A model generated the notes under the pieces. The model was not told the DNA's origin and did no database searches. It saw only the letters and a program-made list of their open reading frames with translations. DNA of 64,000 nt, from contig NZ_LNBE01000004.1 in NCBI RefSeq assembly GCF_001445655.1, positions 1,178,001 through 1,242,000 of the forward strand, written 5' to 3'. Source of the stretch: Streptomyces roseifaciens. GTDB taxonomy: Bacteria; Actinomycetota; Actinomycetes; Streptomycetales; Streptomycetaceae. This document shows positions 51,283-59,407 of this stretch, piece by piece. Each line of letters starts with the position of its first letter. Positions within the stretch are counted from its first letter, which is position 1. Position numbers and translations under genes: made by a program.

Positions 51283-52478
51283 CGGCCGTACTCCACGGCG
51301 GCCGCACCCGCGAGGAACGGCCCGTGCTGCGCACCCGCCAGGTCCACGCCGTCGCCGCCTGCTACTTCGTCGCGTCGTTCGCCGCCCTCGGCCTGCCCCC
51401 CTACCTCACCGAGATCCTGCCCTCCCTCGGCGACCACGGCGCCCGGTGGGCCGGGCTGCTCTACATCGTCCCCACCGTCTTCGGCGCCCTCGGCGCACCC
51501 CTGTGGGGCCGGCTCGCCGACCGCTACGGCCGCAAGCGCCTCCTGCTGCGCGCCCAGTTCGGCCTCGCCCTGTCCTTCCTGCTCGCCGGGACGGCCGACA
51601 GCCTGCCCGCCTTCGCCGCCGCCCTCGTCCTCCAGGGCGTCCTCGGCGGCACCTTCGCCGCCTCCAACGGCTACCTCGCCGCCTCCCTCGACGGCCGGCG
51701 GCTCTCCTGGGCGCTCACCCTGATGCAGGGCAGCGCCCGCCTCGCGCTCGTCGCCGCGCCCGTCGTCGTCGGCGGCCTCACGCCCTGGCTCTCCCCGCAC
51801 CGCCAGTACGCGCTCCTCGCCGTACTGCCGCTGGCCGCCGCCCTGATGCTGGCAGCCCTCCCCGAACCGCCGCCCACGGCGCCGCCCGCACCCGCCGCCC
51901 CGGAGGAGGAGGGCCCGCCGCCGGGCCCGCTGCGCACCCTCTACGCCCTCGAATTCGCCTTCGTCCTCGCCACCGTCATCTCCTACCCGTACCTCATCAC
52001 CCTGGTCGCCGAGCGGCTGCCGGGCCTCGGCCCCTCCGAGAGCGGCGCGCTCTTCGCCCTCCCGCACGCCTGCTACCTGCTGCTGGCCAAGCCCGTCCAC
52101 GCCGCCGTCGCCCACCGCCCGCACCTCGGCGCCGTCACCGGCTTCGCCTGCGTGGCCGTAGCCCTCGCCGGGCACTGGGGAGCCGGCACCGTCGCCTCCT
52201 TCGTGGCGCTGCGGCTGCTCCTGGGCGCCGGCATGACGCTGGGCCTGGTCAGCCTGTCCGCGCTCGCCGCCGAGGCGAGCCGGGGCCGCGGGCCCGGCCG
52301 CCTCTTCGGCTCGCTGGAGTTCATATCCAAGGCCGGAGCCGTCGTCGCCGGAGCGGCAGCCGCCGCCTCCACCGGCATCTGGGGCCCGGCCGCACCCGCC
52401 GTCGCAGGATCCGCCGTCGCCGCCCTGACGGCCGTCATCAGCACCCCCACCCTCCTCCGCACCCGCTGGAGCCGCTGA
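51279..52478 (+). CDS. MFS exporter, PvsC-like (siderophore export)
   Basis: A 399-residue, 12-TM major facilitator. The A-motif GRLADRYGRKRLLL sits between helices 2 and 3. The C-terminal half starts after the acidic Pro-rich loop at about residue 200 (PPTAPPAPAAPEEEGPPPG). It lies between the two NIS synthetases, coupled to the first by ATGA and adjacent to the second by TGAATG. That is the position of pvsC, the vibrioferrin exporter. Export of the newly made siderophore is the natural role. Confidence 0.92.
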   Translation: MTAVLHGGRTREERPVLRTRQVHAVAACYFVASFAALGLPPYLTEILPSLGDHGARWAGLLYIVPTVFGALGAPLWGRLADRYGRKRLLLRAQFGLALSFLLAGTADSLPAFAAALVLQGVLGGTFAASNGYLAASLDGRRLSWALTLMQGSARLALVAAPVVVGGLTPWLSPHRQYALLAVLPLAAALMLAALPEPPPTAPPAPAAPEEEGPPPGPLRTLYALEFAFVLATVISYPYLITLVAERLPGLGPSESGALFALPHACYLLLAKPVHAAVAHRPHLGAVTGFACVAVALAGHWGAGTVASFVALRLLLGAGMTLGLVSLSALAAEASRGRGPGRLFGSLEFISKAGAVVAGAAAAASTGIWGPAAPAVAGSAVAALTAVISTPTLLRTRWSR

Positions 52479-54191
52479 ATGTCCTCCGCAGCCGCCGCCG
52501 CCCTCCCCGGCGTGGCCACCGCCGACCACGTGGTCGCCCACACCCTGCTCAACTGCCTGCTCCGCGAGGTCTCCGGGCCCGAGCACCAGACCGCCGTCAC
52601 CGACGGCCACCTGCTGCTGCGCCTGCCCCGCTGCGGCGTCCTGCTCCGCGTGGGGCTGCGGCGCGCCTCCTTGTTCGGCGCGCACCGCTTCACCGGCCCC
52701 GTCCGGACCGAGCGCGACGGCACCTGGACCGAGCTGACGTGGCAGGAGCTCGCCGAGCACATCCACCGCGAGCTGGAGCTGCGCACCGGCGTCCGCAACG
52801 AGGAGTTCCTCGGCCAGGTGGCCGCCAGCCACGCCGGCGTCACCGCGGCCCTCGGCGCCCCGCGCGGCGCGGCGGGCCCCGACGCGTACATGGAATCCGA
52901 GCAGTCCCTCCTGTTCGGCCACCGCTTCCACCCCACCCCCAAGGCCCGCACCGGCGCCCCCGAGGACTGGGGCCGCTACGCCCCCGAGGCCCGCGCCCGC
53001 TTCCCCCTGCACCACCTGGCCGTGCGGCGCGAGCACGTACGCCAGGAGGCCGCGGCCGACGGGGCCCTCGCCGCCCTCGACCGGCAGCGGCCCGTCCCCG
53101 ACGGCTACCGGCTGCTGCCCGCCCACCCGTGGCAGTACGCGATGCTGCGCGAGCACCCCGTGCTGCGCGCCGCCGTCACCCGCGGCGACGTCCTCGACCT
53201 GGGCCCCGGCGGCGAGCCCTTCGAGCCGACCGCATCCGTGCGGACGCTCTACGACGGCCGGGACTTCCTCAAGTTCAGCCTCAACATCCGCATCACCAAC
53301 TGCCTGCGCAAGAACGCCGAGTACGAGCTGACCGGCGCGGTCGCCCTCACCCGCCTGCTGGAGCCCGTCGCCGCCGACCTCGCGGCCCGCTTCCCGGGCG
53401 CCGGCCTGCTGCGCGAACCCGCCTACCGCACCCTCGACCTCGGCAGCCGCGAACTCGCCGAGGGCTTCGGCGTCATCGTCCGCGAAGGGCTCGGCGCCCG
53501 CCTCGCCCCCGGCGTCACCGGGCTGCTGGCCGCCGCCGTCGCCGACGAGTACCCCACCGGCGGCGCCCACCTCGGCGCACTGCTGCGCGGCGGCGGCCCC
53601 GCGGAGGCCCTCGCCTGGTGGAAGGCCTACCTCGCGCTGCTCGTCCCGCCGGTGCTCGCGGCCTACTTCGACCACGGCGTCGTCCTCGAACCCCACCTGC
53701 AGAACGTCGTCCTCGGCGTCGGCGCCGACGGCATGCCCCGGCAGGTCCTCTTCCGCGACCTGGAGGGCACCAAGCTGCTCCCCGGCCACCACGCCGCGGC
53801 CCTCGCGGCGCTCCCCGCGGACGTGGCCGGGCCCCTCACGTACGACCGCGAGCGCGGCTGGGACCGCGTCGTGTACTGCCTGGTCGTCAACCACGTCGCC
53901 GAGATGCTCGCCGCCCTCGCCGACCGCCACCCCCGCCTCGAACCCGAGCTGTGGACCGCCGTCCGCGGCATCCTCGCCGACCGCGCCGCCGCCCACGGCA
54001 ACCCCCCGCTGCTGCGCGCCCTCGTCGCCGGGGTGCCGCTGCCCGCCAAGGCCAACCTGCTCACCCGCTGGGAGCGCAAGGCCGACCGGGACGCCGGCTA
54101 CGTGCGCATCTCCTCGCCCCTGGTGCCGGACCTGCTGTCCGCCCTCACCACGGCCGCCCGCACCGAGACCACCTGGAGCGCAGCACAGTGA
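52479..54191 (+). CDS. NIS synthetase (IucA/IucC family), PvsD-like
   Basis: A 570-residue second NIS synthetase. Marks are HPWQYAMLREHPVL (His216), PTASVRTLYDGRDFLKFSLNIRITNCLRKN in part, YFDHGVVLEPHLQNVVLGVG (Glu404, His406) and FRDLEGTKLLPGH. The C-terminus has PLPAKANLLTRWERKADRDAGYV, the typical IucA/IucC ending. It occupies the pvsD position and overlaps the decarboxylase start by four bases (GTGA). Two NIS enzymes imply two carboxylate couplings in the product. Confidence 0.95.
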   Translation: MSSAAAAALPGVATADHVVAHTLLNCLLREVSGPEHQTAVTDGHLLLRLPRCGVLLRVGLRRASLFGAHRFTGPVRTERDGTWTELTWQELAEHIHRELELRTGVRNEEFLGQVAASHAGVTAALGAPRGAAGPDAYMESEQSLLFGHRFHPTPKARTGAPEDWGRYAPEARARFPLHHLAVRREHVRQEAAADGALAALDRQRPVPDGYRLLPAHPWQYAMLREHPVLRAAVTRGDVLDLGPGGEPFEPTASVRTLYDGRDFLKFSLNIRITNCLRKNAEYELTGAVALTRLLEPVAADLAARFPGAGLLREPAYRTLDLGSRELAEGFGVIVREGLGARLAPGVTGLLAAAVADEYPTGGAHLGALLRGGGPAEALAWWKAYLALLVPPVLAAYFDHGVVLEPHLQNVVLGVGADGMPRQVLFRDLEGTKLLPGHHAAALAALPADVAGPLTYDRERGWDRVVYCLVVNHVAEMLAALADRHPRLEPELWTAVRGILADRAAAHGNPPLLRALVAGVPLPAKANLLTRWERKADRDAGYVRISSPLVPDLLSALTTAARTETTWSAAQ

Positions 54192-55402
54192 TCCTTCCCC
54201 GTGTCGCCGGGCACGCCGCCGGCCTGCCCGGCGAGGAACTGCCCGCCTACGTCTACGACCTGGCGGCCCTGACCGGGCACGCCGCCGAAGTGCGCGCGGC
54301 CCTGCCGCCGGAGACCGAGCTGTACTACGCGGCCAAGGCCAACCCCGCCCCCGAGCTCCTGCAGGCCCTCGCCCCGCACGTCAGCGGCTTCGAGGTCGCC
54401 TCCGGCGGCGAACTGGCCCACGTCCGCAAGGCCGTCCCCGGCCTGCCGCTCGCCTTCGGCGGCCCCGGCAAGACCGAGCCCGAACTGCGGCTCGCCCTCG
54501 ACCTGGGGACCGAGCGCATCCACGTGGAGAGCGAGAGCGAACTGCGGCTGCTCGCCGCCCTCGCCGCCGAACGCCCCGGCGGGGCGCCCGTGGACATCCT
54601 GCTGCGCGTCAACCTCCCCGTGAGCGAGGGTGACGGCGCGAGCCGCGACGGGCACGGCGAGCTGGCCGGCGCGGCCCTCGCCATGGGCGGCCGGCCCAGC
54701 CCCTTCGGCCTCGACCCGCGCCGCGCCGAGGCGTGCCTGCCCCTGCTGCGCGGCACCCGGCTGCGGCTGCGCGGCATCCACGCCCACCTGGCCAGCGGGC
54801 TCCCCGCGCCCGCCCTGCTCGCCGTCGCCGCCCGCGTCACGGCCTGGGCGCGCGAGCTGGACACCCGGCACGGCCTCGGGCTGGACGAGGTGAACGTGGG
54901 CGGCGGCATGGCCGTCGACTACGCCCGCCCGCACACCCGCTTCGACTGGGCCGCCTACGGCGCGGGCCTCGCCGCACTCGCCGCCGCGCACCCCGGCTAC
55001 ACCCTGCGCATCGAGCCCGGCCGCGCGCTGACCGCCCACTGCGGCTGGTACGTCACCGAGGTCCTCGACGTCCGGCACAGCCACGGCGAGGCGTTCGCGG
55101 TCGTGCGCGGCGGCACCCACCACATGCGCACCCCCGCCGCCAAGGGGCACGACCACCCCTTCACGGTGCTGTCCGTCGACACCTGGGAGCGCCCCTGGCC
55201 GCGCCCGGCCGCGCTGGACGAACCGGTCACCCTCAGCGGGCAGTTGTGCACCCCGAAGGACGTCCTCGCGCGGGCGGTCCCGGTCGCCGAGCTGCGGGCG
55301 GGGGACCGGATCGCCTTCGCGATGGCGGGCGCGTACGCCTGGAACATCTCGCACCACGAGTTCCTGATGCACCCGGCGCCCTCCTTCCGCTTCCTGCCCT
55401 GA
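54188..55402 (+). CDS. PLP-dependent fold-III decarboxylase, PvsE-like
   Basis: A 404-residue pyridoxal-phosphate decarboxylase of the ornithine/diaminopimelate (fold III) family. The PLP lysine is Lys50 in ELYYAAKANPAPELL. GGGMAVDYA and IEPGRALTAHCG bind phosphate, and Cys354 lies in SGQLCTPKDVLA at the dimer active site. The start is GTG at 54188. In vibrioferrin and staphyloferrin B pathways such enzymes decarboxylate a citryl-amino acid or free amino acid to give an amine such as ethanolamine. It closes the pvsABCDE-like block. Confidence 0.94.
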   Translation: MILPRVAGHAAGLPGEELPAYVYDLAALTGHAAEVRAALPPETELYYAAKANPAPELLQALAPHVSGFEVASGGELAHVRKAVPGLPLAFGGPGKTEPELRLALDLGTERIHVESESELRLLAALAAERPGGAPVDILLRVNLPVSEGDGASRDGHGELAGAALAMGGRPSPFGLDPRRAEACLPLLRGTRLRLRGIHAHLASGLPAPALLAVAARVTAWARELDTRHGLGLDEVNVGGGMAVDYARPHTRFDWAAYGAGLAALAAAHPGYTLRIEPGRALTAHCGWYVTEVLDVRHSHGEAFAVVRGGTHHMRTPAAKGHDHPFTVLSVDTWERPWPRPAALDEPVTLSGQLCTPKDVLARAVPVAELRAGDRIAFAMAGAYAWNISHHEFLMHPAPSFRFLP

Positions 55403-55629
55403 GCGGGTCCTGAGGGGCGGACCCGCGATCGTGCGGCGGGGGGGGGCGGGAGTTGGCCGGTTCCCACTGGTTTCCCGGCGTTTTACTCCTACATGGATGG
55501 TGAATGCATCTATATGGGCGTACCGTGATCCCCGCGGTCCCCGCCGCCCCCGAGGCGGGGCCCGCACCCCACGGGGGAGCAGCCGTACCCGGACACCCGG
55601 GCGGCCTACCGAAAGGGGAGAACGCAACG

Positions 55630-57480
55630 ATGTGCGGGATCACCGGATGGATCTCCTACGACCAGGACCTCACCGCCCTCACGACGGCGCGCGGCACGCT
55701 CGACGCGATGACGCACACCATGGCCTGCCGCGGACCCGACGCCGGCGGCACCTGGCTCGGCACCCACGCCGCCCTCGGCCACCGCCGCCTCGCCGTCATC
55801 GACATCGAGGGCGGCGCCCAGCCCATGCGCGTCGAACGCGACGGCCGCACCCTGCTCGTCACCACCTACAGCGGCGAGGTCTACAACTACCGCGAGCTGC
55901 GCGCCGAGCTGGAGAGCCGCGGGCACGCCTTCCGCACCAGCAGCGACACCGAGGTCGTCCTGCACGCCTACCTCGAATGGGGCGAGGACTTCACCGAGCG
56001 CCTCAACGGCATGTACGCCTTCGCCCTGTGGGACCCGCGCACCGAGGAACTCCTCCTCGTCCGCGACCGCATGGGCATCAAGCCGCTGTACTACCACCCC
56101 ACGCCCGACGGCGTCCTCTTCGGCTCCGAGCCCAAGGCCATCCTCGCCCACCCCGCCGTACGCCCCGCCGTCGATGCCGAAGGCCTCGCCGAGCTCATCG
56201 CCTTCACCAAGACCCCCGGCCACGCCGCCTACAAGGGCATGTACGAACTGCCCCCCGGACACACCGCCCGCATCCGCCGCGGCGGCCTGACCCTGCGCCG
56301 CTACTGGGCCCTGGAGGCCCGCGAGCACACCGACGACCTCAAGACCACCGTCCGTCACGTGCGCGACCTGCTCGACGACATCGTCGGCCGCCAGCTCATC
56401 GCCGACGTCCCCCTGTGCACCCTGCTCTCCGGCGGCCTCGACTCCTCCGCCATCACCGCCCTCGCCGCCGCCGGAGCCGGCCCCGTCCGGTCCTTCTCGG
56501 TCGACTTCACCGGCCACACCGAGAACTTCCGCCCGGACCCCCTGCGGCCCACCCCCGACGGCCCCTACGCCCACGCCCTCGCCGCCCACGTCGCCTCCCA
56601 CCACTCCGACATAGTTCTCGACGCCGCCGACCTGATGGCCAAGGCCAACCGCGACGCCGTCATCGCCGCCCGCGACATGCCCATCAGCGGCTTCGGCGAC
56701 GGCGACGTCTCCCTCTACCTGCTCTTCAAGGCCATCCGCGAACAGTCCACCGTCGCCCTGTCCGGCGAGTCCGCCGACGAGGTCTTCGGCGGCTACTCGT
56801 GGTTCCACAACCCCGACCACGTGCACGCCGGCACCTTCCCCTGGGCCGCCGCCGGAGCCGCCGACCGCTTCGCCGGCGAGCACAGCGGAGGCCGCTCCGC
56901 CCTCCTCGACCGCGGCCTCCTCGCCAAGCTCGACCTCGCGGGCCACGAGGACACCCGCTACCGCGAAGCCCTCGCCGAAGTGCCCCGCCTGCCCGGCGAG
57001 ACCGGCCTGGAACGGCGCATGCGGGAGATCAGTTACCTGCACCTGACGCGCTTCGTCCAGCTCCTCCTCGACCGCAAGGACCGCGCCAGCATGGCCGTCG
57101 GCCTGGAGGTCCGCGTCCCCTTCTGCGACCACCGCCTCGTCGAGTACGTCTTCAACACCCCCTGGGCCATGAAGACCTTCGACGGCCGCGAGAAGTCCCT
57201 CCTGCGCGCCGCCACCCGCGACCTCCTGCCGGACGTCGTCGCCGACCGCGTCAAGAGCCCCTACCCCAGCATCCAGGACCCCCGCTACGCCGCCGCCCTG
57301 CGCGCCGAGCTCTCCCGGGTCCTCGCCGACAAGGACGCGCCCGTACGGCCCCTGCTCGACACCGCGGCCGTCGCCGGCTCCCTCGCCGACGACGCCGGCG
57401 AGTCCTTCCGCTCCGCCACCGAACTCGTCCTCAACCTGGACGCCTGGCTGCGCATGCACGACACCGCGCTGGAGCTGTAG
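55630..57480 (+). CDS. asnB: Asparagine synthase (glutamine-hydrolysing)
   Basis: A 616-residue class II glutamine amidotransferase fused to an ATP-pyrophosphatase-type synthetase. Cys2 (MCGITGWISY) is the glutaminase nucleophile; HRRLAVIDIEGG and GEVYNYRELR follow. The PP-loop SGGLDSS sits at 267-273, with the synthetase segments LSGESADEVFGGY and LDRKDRASMAVGLEVRVPFCDHRLVE. ATG 55630 follows GGGGAG. It lies 228 bases behind the decarboxylase with its own likely promoter, so it may not belong to the siderophore operon. Sequence features are those of ordinary AsnB, although amidation of a secondary metabolite cannot be excluded. Confidence 0.94.
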   Translation: MCGITGWISYDQDLTALTTARGTLDAMTHTMACRGPDAGGTWLGTHAALGHRRLAVIDIEGGAQPMRVERDGRTLLVTTYSGEVYNYRELRAELESRGHAFRTSSDTEVVLHAYLEWGEDFTERLNGMYAFALWDPRTEELLLVRDRMGIKPLYYHPTPDGVLFGSEPKAILAHPAVRPAVDAEGLAELIAFTKTPGHAAYKGMYELPPGHTARIRRGGLTLRRYWALEAREHTDDLKTTVRHVRDLLDDIVGRQLIADVPLCTLLSGGLDSSAITALAAAGAGPVRSFSVDFTGHTENFRPDPLRPTPDGPYAHALAAHVASHHSDIVLDAADLMAKANRDAVIAARDMPISGFGDGDVSLYLLFKAIREQSTVALSGESADEVFGGYSWFHNPDHVHAGTFPWAAAGAADRFAGEHSGGRSALLDRGLLAKLDLAGHEDTRYREALAEVPRLPGETGLERRMREISYLHLTRFVQLLLDRKDRASMAVGLEVRVPFCDHRLVEYVFNTPWAMKTFDGREKSLLRAATRDLLPDVVADRVKSPYPSIQDPRYAAALRAELSRVLADKDAPVRPLLDTAAVAGSLADDAGESFRSATELVLNLDAWLRMHDTALEL

Positions 57481-57498
57481 AAGCGGTAGAGTCCGAGC

Positions 57499-57870
57499 GT
57501 GGCCCTGAAGATCAACGTCGACCCGGACGCGGCCGAGCCGCCCTACGAGCAGATCCGCGCCCGGATCGCCGAACGCGCCCGCTCCGGCGAACTCCCCGTC
57601 GGCTACAAGCTCCCGACGGTGCGCGGCCTCGCCGAAGAACTGGGCCTCGCCGCGAACACCGTCGCCAAGGCCTACCGCGCACTGGAGGCCGACGGGGTCA
57701 TCGAGACGCGGGGGCGCAACGGCACGTTCGTCGCAGCGCCCGGCGACACGGCGGCCCGTGAGGCCGCGGCTGCGGCCGCGGCCTTCGCGCAGCGCGCGCA
57801 CCGTCTGGGCCTGGACCACGAGGCGGCCCGCGCCGCAGCGGAAGAAGCCCTCCGCGCGGTCTACGGTTAG
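57499..57870 (+). CDS. Short GntR-family regulator (YtrA-like)
   Basis: A 123-residue regulator. The winged HTH is PPYEQIRARIAERARSGELPVGYKLPTVRGLAEELGLAANTVAKAYRALEADGVIETRGRNGTFV, read in pieces. The short C-terminal helix pair (AAAAAFAQRAHRLGLDHEAARAAAEEALRAV) is YtrA-type, lacking a large ligand domain. The GTG at 57499 lies 18 bases behind asnB, so it is probably cotranscribed with it. Its targets are unknown. Confidence 0.92.
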   Translation: MALKINVDPDAAEPPYEQIRARIAERARSGELPVGYKLPTVRGLAEELGLAANTVAKAYRALEADGVIETRGRNGTFVAAPGDTAAREAAAAAAAFAQRAHRLGLDHEAARAAAEEALRAVYG

Positions 57871-58126
57871 ACCACCCGGGCCGACGACCGGCACGGCACC
57901 GCCGGGCCACGCCGTCGTGGCCTGTCGCCGCTGCGGCGGACAGAGAGAGCGTGCGGCTGGCTGGGGCAGGTGCCGACGAAGGCCGGCCCTCCGCCACGGC
58001 GCATCGCCGCCACGACAAGGGCCCGCCGAAAACCCCCGCCGCAGCGGCGCTCAGCCACCGCGTGGCGGACCGGCGGTGCCGGAACCACCCCGGCCGGAGG
58101 CCATGAGGCGCGTCAAGGCGGGGGCG

Positions 58127-59284
58127 TCACAGATACAACCCCGCATCCGCCCCGTCGTGCTGCGGCGGCACCGACGCCGGCCCGCTGCCGCGCCGCAGGG
58201 CGAAGAGCTCCGCGAGCGTCGCGCCCTCGCGGCCCACTCCCTGGTCCGTGCCCAGCCAGCCCACGGACTCCGCGCGGCTGAGCGGGCCCACCTCGATGCG
58301 GGCCAGGCAGCGGCCCGGCCGCACCACGGCGGGGTGCAGGCGCTCCAGGTCCTCGTTGGTGGTGACGCCGACGAGGACGTTGCGGCCCTGCCCGAGCAGC
58401 CCGTCCGTGAGGTTCAGCAGCCGCGACAGGGCCTGGCCCGCCGTGTGCTTGGCCTCGCCGCGGATCAGCTCGTCGCAGTCCTCCAGGAGCAGCAGCCGCC
58501 AGCGGCCCTTGGAGCCGCCGTCGTCCTCGCCGATGGCGATGTCCATCAGATAGCCGACGTCGTTGAACAGCCGTTCGGGATCCAGCACGCAGTCCACCTG
58601 GCACCAGTCCCGCCAGGAGCGCGCGAGCGTGCGCAGGGCGGAGGTCTTCCCGGTGCCGGGCGGGCCGTGCAGGAGGAGCAGCCGGCCCGCGATGTCATCC
58701 GGGGTGATCTTCATCAGCCGGTCCATGGCGTCCGCGACGCGCGCGGTGTAGTTGGGCCGGACCTCCTCCCAGGTGCCCGCGGAGATCTGGCGGGTCGTCC
58801 GGTGCGGGCCGCGCCGCGGCGAGACGTACCAGAAGCCCATGGTCACGTGTTCGGGCTGCGGCTCGGGCTCGTCCTCCGCGCCCTCCACGGCCTGGCCCAG
58901 CACCTTCTTGGCCAGTTCTTCGCTGGTGGCCGTGACGGAGACGTCCGCGCCCCGGTTCCAGCGGGAGATCAGCAGCGTCCAGCCGTCTCCCTCGGCCAGG
59001 GTCGCGCTGCGGTCGTCGTCGCGGGCGGAGCGCACCACGTGGGCCGCGGGCGGCAGGAGCGTGGCCCCGGACTTCACGCGGTCCACGGAGCGGCTGTGCG
59101 CGTACGGCTGCTCGCCGGTGGCGAACCGGCCCAGGAAGAGGGCGTCGATGACGTCGGACGGCGAGTCGCTGTCGTCCACGTTGAGACGGATGGGCAGCGA
59201 TTTCTCGGTCGGAGTGAAGTCCGGGTCGGTGGGCAGGGCCTGCCTCCTGGCGCTGGGTCGGCGGTCGGCACACATGCCGCCCAT
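58127..59284 (-). CDS. AAA-type ATPase with DUF5925-like N-terminal domain
   Basis: A 385-residue cytosolic protein. Residues about 20-175 form a DUF5925-like domain (LPIRLNVDDSDSPSDVIDALFLGRFATGEQPYAHS, in part). The AAA module has Walker A GPPGTGKTSALRTLARSW, Walker B RLLLLEDCDELI, sensor-1 VLVGVTTNEDLERLHPAVVRPGRC and a YVSPRRGPHRTTRQISAGTW linker. ATG 59284 (MGG) or 59275 (MCAD) may be the start; neither has a strong RBS. The client or substrate is unknown. It is convergent with the GntR gene over 256 bases containing only imperfect inverted repeats. Confidence 0.88.
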   Translation of the reverse strand: MGGMCADRRPSARRQALPTDPDFTPTEKSLPIRLNVDDSDSPSDVIDALFLGRFATGEQPYAHSRSVDRVKSGATLLPPAAHVVRSARDDDRSATLAEGDGWTLLISRWNRGADVSVTATSEELAKKVLGQAVEGAEDEPEPQPEHVTMGFWYVSPRRGPHRTTRQISAGTWEEVRPNYTARVADAMDRLMKITPDDIAGRLLLLHGPPGTGKTSALRTLARSWRDWCQVDCVLDPERLFNDVGYLMDIAIGEDDGGSKGRWRLLLLEDCDELIRGEAKHTAGQALSRLLNLTDGLLGQGRNVLVGVTTNEDLERLHPAVVRPGRCLARIEVGPLSRAESVGWLGTDQGVGREGATLAELFALRRGSGPASVPPQHDGADAGLYL

Positions 59285-59407
59285 GATCCGGCACGGAGAG
59301 CCCTTGCGCACCCAGGTTTTCCCCTGATTCACGACCGGATCCGCAACACCCGTCCACGTTCGCCCGGAAGCCGCCGCACATCGTTTCGGCCGCGGATACG
59401 CTTGCCC

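Noticed and set aside
51258..53996. A 912-codon minus-strand frame opposite the siderophore genes
   Set aside because: It consists of Gly/Ala/Val/Glu-rich shadow sequence opposite an NIS synthetase and MFS gene with clear motifs.
55403..55629. ArgR-like half-site (TGAATGCAT) before asnB
   Set aside because: Only one half matches the ARG-box pattern and the second half is absent, so it was not annotated.
57871..58126. A gene in the gap between the GntR and AAA genes
   Set aside because: Frames here are short Arg/Pro/Ala-rich shadows. The region shows imperfect inverted repeats but no start with an RBS.
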